Of a stretch of DNA of 27,465 nucleotides, positions 7,587 to 12,989 are shown piece after piece. Position 1 is the first letter of the stretch, and each line of letters starts with the position of its first letter. The notes beneath the pieces are model-generated. The model worked only from the letters and a program-made list of their open reading frames with translations, ran no database searches and was not told where the DNA came from. This DNA is from a virus. The translations under genes and the position numbers were made by a program. The DNA lies in IMG/VR virus record IMGVR_UViG_3300034375_002770, positions 1 to 27,465 of that record. One strand, written 5' to 3'.

Positions 7587-8336
7587 ATGGCAGAAGTAAT
7601 GTCTATGATCTCGGAGGATAACTCTCCGGGAGAACTTAATTCAGATGAACAAGAGTCTCTTCAAATTGGTGAAGAGATGGAGCAACAGCAAGAGAAGATG
7701 CTTGCTGGTAAATACAAAAGTGCAGAAGAACTTGAGTCTGCATATCTAGAACTGCAAAAGAAACTAGGTGAAGGCTCTGAAGAACAAGAAGAGCAATCAG
7801 AAGAGGTTGAGGAAGAGGCTGAAGGTTCTTTGTTTGACCGTCTTTGGGAAGAGTCAAAGAACGAAAAGCTTTCCGATGAGCTAGCTAAATCTATTGCAGA
7901 AGCAAACCAGGGTGACCTGGCAAAGATGTATCTAGATTATCGTACAGAAGTTGAGAGTCAACAACCTGCTCAGCTTACTGAGGAGGACGCTACCAACCTT
8001 AAAAATGCTGTTGGTGGTGACAAAGTATATACTGAGATGATGGGCTGGGCAAGTCAAAACCTGCCGGACCATGAGGTCGAAATGTATGATGCTATCATGG
8101 ACTCTGGTAACTCAGCCGCTGCGTACTTTGCAGTACAAGCTCTTGCCATGCGTTATCAAGATGCGAACGGTGTAGACGGTGAGTTGCTTCAAGGCAAAGC
8201 ACCTGTCAATACTAACGACACATTCAAAAGTCAAGCAGAACTTGTCGAAGCAATGGGTGACCCACGCTATTCACGTGACCCGGCGTACCGACAAGAGATC
8301 ATGCGTAAGCTTGAACGTTCTGACATTGACTTTTAA
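7587..8336 (+). CDS. Capsid assembly scaffold protein, T7 gp9-like
   Basis: A 249-residue, strongly acidic protein in the scaffold position directly after the portal. Residues 10-90 are very rich in Glu and Gln (EELESAYLELQKKLGEGSEE) and predicted helical or disordered. The C terminus ends with a basic helix, YRQEIMRKLERSDIDF. An acidic body with a basic C-terminal helix that binds coat protein is typical of scaffolds, which guide procapsid assembly and then leave. Sequence similarity to T7 gp9 is weak by eye, so position and composition carry much of the call. The stop shares bases with the hli start (TAATG). Confidence 0.88.
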   Translation: MAEVMSMISEDNSPGELNSDEQESLQIGEEMEQQQEKMLAGKYKSAEELESAYLELQKKLGEGSEEQEEQSEEVEEEAEGSLFDRLWEESKNEKLSDELAKSIAEANQGDLAKMYLDYRTEVESQQPAQLTEEDATNLKNAVGGDKVYTEMMGWASQNLPDHEVEMYDAIMDSGNSAAAYFAVQALAMRYQDANGVDGELLQGKAPVNTNDTFKSQAELVEAMGDPRYSRDPAYRQEIMRKLERSDIDF

Positions 8337-8527
8337 TGACTACTACTATTGAAGACCGAGGTCGTCTAAACCTCTACGCAAAAGAACCACCTATGACAAT
8401 CATGGACGTAACTGAAACCCACAACGAAAAGGCTGAAAAGCTTAACGGTCGCCTGGCTATGCTGGGCGTCATGGCTGCGCTCGGAGCGTATGCAATCACT
8501 GGTCAAATTATCCCTGGTATCTGGTAA
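8336..8527 (+). CDS. hli: High-light-inducible protein (chlorophyll-binding, one helix)
   Basis: A 63-residue Hli protein. Host relatives bind chlorophyll and carotenoid and protect photosystem II during stress. The diagnostic chlorophyll-binding segment EKLNGRLAMLGVMAALGAY (E34, N37, R39) starts a single transmembrane helix at about 36-55, and a short hydrophobic tail (GQIIPGIW) follows. Length is as expected for phage hli. ATG 8336 overlaps the scaffold stop by one base. An internal ATG at 8393 would still keep the helix. As an auxiliary metabolic gene it pairs with psbA about 1 kb downstream, with five small genes in between. Confidence 0.96.
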   Translation: MTTTIEDRGRLNLYAKEPPMTIMDVTETHNEKAEKLNGRLAMLGVMAALGAYAITGQIIPGIW

Positions 8528-8691
8528 TGCCTCAAGGTCCTGGAACTTACGGCTCCAAAGTTGGACGCCCTCCAAAAAAGAAAAAAAAGAAAATGTCTTC
8601 TGGTCAAAAGAGGATCGCTGGTCAAGCTGGTGATCCTAACAAGATTGAAGCAGCAGACTTCATGAAACTCCGTCGTCGTCGGATGGGCTGA
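8527..8691 (+). CDS. Small basic protein with a lysine run
   Basis: A 54-residue protein, MPQGPGTYGSKVGRPP, followed by six lysines, then MSSGQKRIAGQAGDPNKIEA and a tail ending KLRRRRMG. It is very basic at both ends. I believe similar small proteins occur in T7-like cyanophages, but know no function; nucleic-acid binding is plausible from charge only. The start is in the TAATG overlap with hli and the stop in a TGATG overlap with the next small frame. The lysine codons create two A-AAA-AAG heptamers (8574-8580, 8583-8589), the classic bacterial -1 slippery sequence (see findings). Confidence 0.75.
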   Translation: MPQGPGTYGSKVGRPPKKKKKKMSSGQKRIAGQAGDPNKIEAADFMKLRRRRMG

Positions 8692-8759
8692 TGCATAAAG
8701 GCAAAGGTTCGTGCGGCTCCTATAAAGGAGGCAAGAAAGGTGGCGGTAAAAAAAAGTAG
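8691..8759 (+). CDS. Possible 22-residue Gly/Lys-rich peptide
   Basis: A very short frame, MHKGKGSCGSYKGGKKGGGK plus two lysines. It starts in the TGATG overlap with the preceding gene and runs through the Shine-Dalgarno and start of the next gene. Coupled starts in this cluster make translation plausible, but composition is low-complexity and length minimal. It could be a translated leader that feeds ribosomes to GTG 8740. No family is recognised. Confidence 0.35.
   Translation: MHKGKGSCGSYKGGKKGGGKKK
8724..8731 (+). promoter_or_regulatory. Strong ribosome binding site for the GTG start at 8740
   Basis: AAAGGAGG lies 8 bases before GTG 8740. It is one of the few strong Shine-Dalgarno sites in the window and decides the non-ATG start of the DUF6321-type gene. 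Confidence 0.8.
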
Positions 8760-8997
8760 TACCAAGTCCGTCAGTCTAAAAATTGGTAAACACAAATCCC
8801 GTTCCGGTGGCTTGACAAAAGCCGGGCGGGAAAAATACAATCGAGAGACCGGTTCCAACCTGAAGGCACCACAACCAGGAGGAGGTCCGCGTAAGCGTTC
8901 CTTCTGTGCTAGGATGTCTGGGGTCAAAGGACCGATGAAAGATTCAAAAGGTCGTCCTACAAGGAAGGCACTTGCCCTACGTAAATGGAAATGTTAA
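8740..8997 (+). CDS. Small basic DUF6321-type protein
   Basis: An 85-residue protein starting at GTG. It reads MAVKKSSTKSVSLKIGKHKS, then GGLTKAGREKYNRETGSNLK, then PRKRSFCARMSGVKGPMKD, ending RKALALRKWKC. I recognise the SNLKAPQP...FCARMSG...KGRPTRKALALRKW pattern from cyanophages of both T7-like and T4-like types (I believe Pfam DUF6321). No function is known to me. Lys and Arg are very frequent and two cysteines are present, so a nucleic-acid-binding or packaged small protein is a guess. A strong Shine-Dalgarno (8724-8731) supports the start. The next gene begins directly at base 8998. Confidence 0.85.
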   Translation: MAVKKSSTKSVSLKIGKHKSRSGGLTKAGREKYNRETGSNLKAPQPGGGPRKRSFCARMSGVKGPMKDSKGRPTRKALALRKWKC

Positions 8998-9147
8998 ATG
9001 GCTAAACGAGGTCTCTACGCTAACATTCATGCTAAACGCATGAGAATCAAAAAAGGCTCTGGTGAAAAGATGCGGAAGGCTGGTGCACCTGGTGCTCCTA
9101 CCGCTGCTAACTTCAAACGAGCCGCTAAAACTGCTAAAAAAAAGTAA
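8998..9147 (+). CDS. Small basic protein of unknown function
   Basis: A 49-residue protein beginning MAKRGLYANIHAKRMRIKKG, then SGEKMRKAGAPGAPTAANFK, then RAAKTAKKK. The GLYANIHAKR...GSGEKMRK pattern is familiar from cyanophage small proteins, with no known role. It is almost all helix-forming and basic, with about 15 Lys/Arg residues. Its ATG immediately follows the preceding TAA. It is the last member of the tight hli-led cluster; an 11-base CA repeat then separates it from the secreted protein gene. Confidence 0.75.
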   Translation: MAKRGLYANIHAKRMRIKKGSGEKMRKAGAPGAPTAANFKRAAKTAKKK

Positions 9148-9158
9148 CACACACACAC
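9148..9158 (+). repeat. CA dinucleotide repeat directly before a start codon
   Basis: CACACACACAC fills the whole spacer between the TAA ending at 9147 and ATG 9159. It replaces any Shine-Dalgarno. It may act as an unstructured CA-rich leader that helps initiation, or be a length-variable tract. Confidence 0.8.
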
Positions 9159-9512
9159 ATGAAATCTATTATCGCTTCCGGTCTCCTCCTCGGCATGGCA
9201 CATGGTGCCGCTATTGCTGGTCCCTACGTGAATGTTGAGAACAACGCTGGCTTTACCGGCTCCGACTTCACCAGTCAGACTACCGACTTTCATGTCGGCT
9301 ATGAGTCTGAAGGTCCTTTCGGTTCTTGGGGAGTCCAAGGCGGTCCTTCCGTTGTCGTGCCTGATGGTGGCGAACAAGAGACCGTGCTGACTGGCAAGAT
9401 CTTTGGCTCCGTTGCCGCATCTGAAAAGCTCTCCGTCTATGGTGAGCTGTCGGCTGCGTTCGATGACACCAATACCTATGGCACCAAGGCTGGTCTGAAG
9501 TATAGCTTCTGA
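9159..9512 (+). CDS. Secreted outer-membrane beta-barrel-like protein
   Basis: A 117-residue protein with a clear signal peptide: MKSII, a hydrophobic core [12 protein letters not shown], and a likely cut after AIA at residue 20. The mature part ([14 protein letters not shown] onward) alternates polar and hydrophobic residues in short strands rich in Gly, Tyr and Thr. It ends with Phe in AGLKYSF, the signature of outer-membrane barrels. I recall very similar proteins in T4-like cyanophages, so it may be shared across phage types. Location in the host outer membrane, or in the virion, is inferred. Codon use is rich in C-ending codons, like the capsid gene, suggesting high expression. No Shine-Dalgarno is present. 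Confidence 0.78.
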   Translation: MKSIIASGLLLGMAHGAAIAGPYVNVENNAGFTGSDFTSQTTDFHVGYESEGPFGSWGVQGGPSVVVPDGGEQETVLTGKIFGSVAASEKLSVYGELSAAFDDTNTYGTKAGLKYSF

Positions 9513-9519
9513 TTCATAC

Positions 9520-9552
9520 AGCCCGCCACTGGATGTGAGCCTTGGGCGGGCT
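9520..9552 (+). terminator. GC-rich hairpin upstream of psbA, possible terminator or processing site
   Basis: AGCCCGCC (9520-9527) pairs perfectly with GGCGGGCT (9545-9552) around a 17-base loop. It is followed by TCATT rather than a T run, so it is a weak intrinsic terminator at best. It could attenuate transcription into psbA or protect the 5' end of a psbA mRNA. Confidence 0.5.
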
Positions 9553-9603
9553 TCATTAAAGTGCTCAAATACATACCCTTGTAAAAACAACACCGCACTT
9601 TTA

Positions 9604-10683
9604 ATGACCGCTATTCTTTCACAGAGGCAGTCTCGTTCTACTTGGGAAGAGTTCTGCCAGTGGGTGACGTCCACTAACAACCGTCTGTACGTTGGCTGGT
9701 TTGGTATCCTTATGATCCCAACCCTGCTGGCTGCTACTATTTGTTTTGTAACTGCCTTTGTGGCAGCACCACCTGTAGACATCGATGGAATTCGAGAACC
9801 AGTCGCAGGCTCCCTCCTCTACGGAAACAACATCATATCGGGAGCCGTCGTTCCGAGCAGCAATGCCATCGGACTACACTTCTACCCAATTTGGGAAGCT
9901 AGTACACTTGATGAATGGCTCTACAACGGGGGACCGTTCCAGCTCGTCGTGTTCCACTTCCTCATTGGTATCTATTCTTACATGGGACGAGAGTGGGAAC
10001 TTAGCTATCGACTAGGTATGCGCCCCTGGATCTTCGTCGCTTACTCTGCACCTGTTGCAGCAGCGAGTGCCGTCTTTCTGGTGTATCCCTTCGGACAAGG
10101 ATCCTTCTCTGATGCAATGCCACTCGGCATTTCAGGTACCTTTAATTATATGTTTGTCTTTCAGGCAGAGCATAATATCCTTATGCATCCATTCCATATG
10201 CTGGGAGTTGCTGGAGTCTTCGGTGGCTCTCTGTTCTCTGCTATGCATGGTAGCCTGGTTACCTCCTCACTTATCCGTGAGACAACTGAAGAAGTAAGTC
10301 AGAACTATGGTTACAAATTCGGACAAGAAGAAGAGACTTATAACATTGTTGCCGCTCATGGCTATTTTGGTCGTCTTATCTTCCAGTACGCCAGCTTCAA
10401 CAATAGTCGTAGTCTGCATTTCTTCCTGGCTGCTTGGCCTGTGGTTGGCATCTGGTTCACTGCGCTAGGTGTTAGCACCATGGCTTTCAACCTAAATGGA
10501 TTTAACTTCAACCAATCCATCCAAGACCGTGAAGGTCACGTTATCAATACGTGGGCAGACATCCTGAACCGAGCTGGTCTCGGCATGGAGGTCATGCACG
10601 AACGCAATGCCCACAACTTCCCGCTGGATTTGGCAGCTGCTGAGACAACTCCTGTTGCTCTGACTGCACCAGCAATCGGCTAA
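9604..10683 (+). CDS. psbA: Photosystem II D1 protein
   Basis: A 359-residue, full-length D1 reaction-centre protein. Phage-encoded D1 replaces the rapidly damaged host D1 in thylakoid photosystem II and keeps electron flow going during infection. Key sites are intact: Y161-region helix, H198 in HPFHMLG, the QB pocket [13 protein letters not shown] with S264, iron ligands H215 and H272, and the C-terminal processing site after DLA344. Position 130 is Glu (GREWELS), as in high-light D1 forms. ATG 9604 gives canonical numbering; upstream in-frame codons to 9535 cross a hairpin and are not part of D1. There is no intron. Hairpins flank the gene on both sides, so it may form its own expression unit. 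Confidence 0.99.
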   Translation: MTAILSQRQSRSTWEEFCQWVTSTNNRLYVGWFGILMIPTLLAATICFVTAFVAAPPVDIDGIREPVAGSLLYGNNIISGAVVPSSNAIGLHFYPIWEASTLDEWLYNGGPFQLVVFHFLIGIYSYMGREWELSYRLGMRPWIFVAYSAPVAAASAVFLVYPFGQGSFSDAMPLGISGTFNYMFVFQAEHNILMHPFHMLGVAGVFGGSLFSAMHGSLVTSSLIRETTEEVSQNYGYKFGQEEETYNIVAAHGYFGRLIFQYASFNNSRSLHFFLAAWPVVGIWFTALGVSTMAFNLNGFNFNQSIQDREGHVINTWADILNRAGLGMEVMHERNAHNFPLDLAAAETTPVALTAPAIG

Positions 10684-10687
10684 TCAA

Positions 10688-10759
10688 TTCGTACGTTCAT
10701 CCCTAACGGGACGCATGTTGCCTAACCATGGAACGGGGGTTAGGTTTATCCTGTACGAA
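10688..10759 (+). terminator. Nested inverted repeats after psbA, terminator-like
   Basis: CCTAACC (10721-10727) pairs with GGTTAGG (10738-10744) around a 10-base loop, followed by TTTATCC. An outer pair, TTCGTAC (10688-10694) and GTACGAA (10753-10759), encloses it. An extra CCTAAC at 10702-10707 could compete for the same arm. This may be a psbA transcript terminator or an mRNA-stabilising structure; it ends two bases before the next ATG. Confidence 0.5.
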
Positions 10760-10761
10760 CT

Positions 10762-10878
10762 ATGTCTGATCTCGAAAAGCGCTTCATCATCAAAGAGTAT
10801 AACAAAATGCTCCGTCAAGAAAAGGAAGTCGCACTGTGCTACCGTGGCACAGCTTACAAGAAAACTGTTTTTAACTAA
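10762..10878 (+). CDS. Small DUF4278-like protein
   Basis: A 38-residue protein: MSDLEKRFIIKEYNKMLRQE, then KEVALCYRGTAYKKTVFN. The segment LCYRGTAY matches the L-x-YRG-x-x-Y core of DUF4278, a short family common in cyanobacteria. The N-terminal half is a charged helix. Function is unknown. It sits alone after psbA, inside a region of hairpins, with its ATG immediately after the outer arm of the nested inverted repeat. The YRG motif suggests cyanobacterial origin, which is inference from a short match. Confidence 0.62.
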   Translation: MSDLEKRFIIKEYNKMLRQEKEVALCYRGTAYKKTVFN

Positions 10879-10886
10879 ACCTACTC

Positions 10887-11033
10887 ATGCCACATCAATC
10901 TAAAAAAGTCCAAACATCAATCACAAAGATGACACCTGACACTGGTGATGTGGTTTTCAAAAGATGTGGTCATTGTGGTGATAAAAAACCGCAATGTCGG
11001 AAACAAAAGAAGTGCCTTAAGGGTCTTCTGTAA
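10887..11033 (+). CDS. Small four-cysteine, zinc-ribbon-like protein
   Basis: A 48-residue protein. The N-terminal 24 residues are polar. The C-terminal half has RCGHCGDKKPQCRKQKKC, with cysteines at 27, 30, 37 and 43. A CxxC followed by two more cysteines in a basic context suggests a small zinc-binding or nucleic-acid-binding fold; no named family is recognised. It starts 8 bases after the DUF4278-like gene and ends just before the palindrome-rich capsid leader. Codon-by-codon reading is clean, with no internal stop. Confidence 0.6.
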   Translation: MPHQSKKVQTSITKMTPDTGDVVFKRCGHCGDKKPQCRKQKKCLKGLL

Positions 11034-11189
11034 AAAGCTTGGGAGGCACCTCAGAGTCGGACCTCCCTTGCATTGGCACGAGCCGGGTACGCCCGACACC
11101 TCGCGCCGTCTAGACGGTGGGATAGACCACAAAAAATTTTTGATCGATCAAGAAACCTGTAAATACTTTTTTATTTTTAATCCATAACA
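11034..11189 (+). promoter_or_regulatory. Palindrome-rich leader of the capsid gene
   Basis: This 156-base non-coding stretch contains a hairpin GGGAGG (11041-11046) with CCTCCC (11062-11067) and a small CGGG-TACG-CCCG hairpin near 11094. It also has a perfect 12-base palindrome CCGTCTAGACGG (11106-11117), then CAAAAAATTTTTG (11130-11142) overlapping another perfect 12-base palindrome TTGATCGATCAA (11140-11151). An A/T-rich leader follows, without a Shine-Dalgarno. It is the largest non-coding gap in the window and precedes the most abundant virion protein. A late promoter and/or RNase-processing site is likely, but I cannot identify a promoter consensus. Confidence 0.55.
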
Positions 11190-12326
11190 ATGGCACATCA
11201 GTCTTCTACTTTGACCACTAGCCTTACACGGCCTGGTCAATCTAACGCTGCGGGTGACGCCCGCGCTCTTTACCTGAAGCTCTTCTCAGGTGAAATGTTC
11301 AAAGGGTTCCAATACAATGCAATCGCTCGTGACCTGGTCATGAAGCGTACCCTTACCAACGGTAAGTCCCTTCAATTCATTTATACCGGTCGGACCACGG
11401 CTGAGTTTCACACCCCCGGTAACGCCATTCTTGGCAACACCGATGGTGCACCGCCAGTGGCCGAGAAGACCATCACGGTTGATGACCTGCTGATCTCCAG
11501 CGCCTTCGTCTACGACCTTGATGAGACCCTTTCTCATTACGACCTGCGGAGCGAGATCTCCCGTAAGATCGGCTACGCTCTTGCTCAGAAGTATGACCGT
11601 CTGATCTTCCGTGCTGTCACTCGTGGCGCACGTGCTGCATCTCCGGTTACCAAGTCTAGCTTCGTTGAGCCCGGCGGCACCCAGATCCGTGTCGGTACTA
11701 CCGCCAACGCTTCTGACGCATATGACGCTCAGAAACTGACCACCGCCTTCTTCGACGCCGCTGCTGCGATGGACGAAAAGGGTGTGTCCTCTGAAGGACG
11801 TGTGGGCATCCTGAACCCCCGTCAGTACTACGCTCTGATCCAAGAGGTCGGCAACAATGGTCTGATCAACCGTGACGAGCAAGGCGCTGCCCTGCAGTCC
11901 GGTCAGGGCATCGTTGAGATCGCTGGTATCAAGATCTACAAGTCCATGAACATTCCGTTCTTCAGCCAGTATGGCACCAAGTACGGTACCGGTTCTGCGA
12001 CCAACCCTGGCACCACCTCTCCTGGTAACACCGGCTCCTTCGTTGGTGAAGCTCTGGAAGATGCTGCTAACGATGTCACTGGCATCAACAACGAGTACGG
12101 TGAAGAAACCGAATTCGCAAACTCCTGTGGTCTCATCTTCCAGCGCGAAGCTGCTGGTTGTGTTGAAGCCATCGGTCCCCAGGTGCAAGTCACCTCGGGT
12201 GACGTCTCCGTGGTTTACCAGGGTGACGTGATTTTGGGTCGTCTCGCCATGGGCGCAGACTACCTGAACCCTGCTTGTGCTGTTGAGCTGTACGCTGGTA
12301 CCGCTACTGCACCTGCTGCATTCTGA
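11190..12326 (+). CDS. Major capsid protein, T7 gp10-like (HK97 fold)
   Basis: A 378-residue coat protein that builds the icosahedral head. Family-like segments include ALYLKLFSGEMFKGFQYNAI, KSLQFIYTGRTTAEFHTPG, KTITVDDLLISSAFVYDLDE and GRVGILNPRQYYALIQEV near residue 206. The length is close to T7 gp10A. Codon use is strongly biased to C-ending and GGT/CGT codons, unlike the tail genes, as expected for the most expressed protein. A Gly/Thr/Asn-rich insertion (GTGSATNPGTTSPGNTGS) near residue 265 may be a surface loop. A strong terminator follows 14 bases after the stop, leaving no room for a gp10B-like frameshift extension. Confidence 0.97.
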   Translation: MAHQSSTLTTSLTRPGQSNAAGDARALYLKLFSGEMFKGFQYNAIARDLVMKRTLTNGKSLQFIYTGRTTAEFHTPGNAILGNTDGAPPVAEKTITVDDLLISSAFVYDLDETLSHYDLRSEISRKIGYALAQKYDRLIFRAVTRGARAASPVTKSSFVEPGGTQIRVGTTANASDAYDAQKLTTAFFDAAAAMDEKGVSSEGRVGILNPRQYYALIQEVGNNGLINRDEQGAALQSGQGIVEIAGIKIYKSMNIPFFSQYGTKYGTGSATNPGTTSPGNTGSFVGEALEDAANDVTGINNEYGEETEFANSCGLIFQREAAGCVEAIGPQVQVTSGDVSVVYQGDVILGRLAMGADYLNPACAVELYAGTATAPAAF

Positions 12327-12340
12327 TTTATTCAATTCTG

Positions 12341-12368
12341 GGGGATCCTTCGGGGTCCCCTTTTTTTT
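12341..12368 (+). terminator. Intrinsic terminator after the capsid gene
   Basis: GGGGATCC pairs with GGGTCCCC (8 bp including one G-U) around a TTCG tetraloop (12349-12352). A run of eight T follows at 12361-12368. It lies between the capsid and tail tube A genes, exactly where T7 has T-phi. There it lowers transcription into the tail genes relative to capsid. Confidence 0.95.
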
Positions 12369-12374
12369 ATCTAT

Positions 12375-12989
12375 ATGGCTTTTCCTACCACTAACTCGCA
12401 GCAAGAGCTGCCTGCTGTCAATCAAATCCTGCAGTCATGTGGTCAAGCGCCTGTGACTACCCTAGATCAAACCAACCCGGACGTTGCGATTGCCTATCAG
12501 ACTTTGCTCGAAGTCTCTCGGGAAGTACAGGCGGAAGGATGGACGTTTAACAAAGAGTCACATTACACGATGACTCCTGACATTAACAATGAAATCTTGA
12601 TTCCTAACAACGTTCTTCAGATCGATTTGACTGATAACGCTGCTAATGTTGAGAAAGATGTTATTCGTCGAAGCGGTAAGCTGTACGACAAAGTCGAGCA
12701 TACTTATACCTTTACTCAAGCTGTAGAATGTGACATTGTCTGGCTGTTTGACTGGGTTGACTTGCCTAAACCTGTCGCTGATTTCATCACTGCTAGAGCG
12801 GCTTCTATTACCTCCAGCCGCATCGTTGGTGACAACAGTCAATATCAAATCCTACAACAGAAAGAAGCATTCACCAGGGCTATGGCTATGGAGTATGAAT
12901 GCAATCAAGGTGACTATACTTTCTTTGGTCACTCTAACGAAACTAATCACTATCAAAGCTACAAACCTTATCACGCACTTTATCGGTAA
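12375..12989 (+). CDS. Tail tubular protein A, T7 gp11-like
   Basis: A 204-residue protein, close to T7 gp11 (196 residues), that forms the gatekeeper ring between portal and nozzle. Typical segments are ELPAVNQILQSCGQAPV, the EVQAEGWTFNKE turn, IIPNN-like ILIPNNVLQID, and PVADFITARAA near residue 135. The ATG follows the capsid terminator by only six bases and lacks a Shine-Dalgarno. Its stop shares bases with the tail tube B start (TAATG), so the two tail-tube proteins are likely translated together. Confidence 0.95.
   Translation: MAFPTTNSQQELPAVNQILQSCGQAPVTTLDQTNPDVAIAYQTLLEVSREVQAEGWTFNKESHYTMTPDINNEILIPNNVLQIDLTDNAANVEKDVIRRSGKLYDKVEHTYTFTQAVECDIVWLFDWVDLPKPVADFITARAASITSSRIVGDNSQYQILQQKEAFTRAMAMEYECNQGDYTFFGHSNETNHYQSYKPYHALYR

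Noticed and set aside
9535-9603. N-terminal extension of psbA
   Set aside because: ATG 9604 gives canonical D1 numbering and length; the extension passes through the hairpin arm.
9027-9782. Minus-strand open frame of 251 codons across the secreted protein gene and psbA start
   Set aside because: It runs antisense through three real genes and a hairpin; composition is arbitrary and no family is recognisable.
11068-11100. Possible Syn5-type phage RNA polymerase promoter
   Set aside because: The recalled Syn5 consensus (ATTGGGCACCCGTAA) is only loosely echoed by CATTGGCACGAGCCGGGTAC; the match is too poor to call.
11286-12425. Long open frame on the minus strand (379 codons) opposite the capsid gene
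   Set aside because: It mirrors the biased codons of the capsid gene, crosses the terminator, has no recognisable domain and no neighbouring minus-strand genes.
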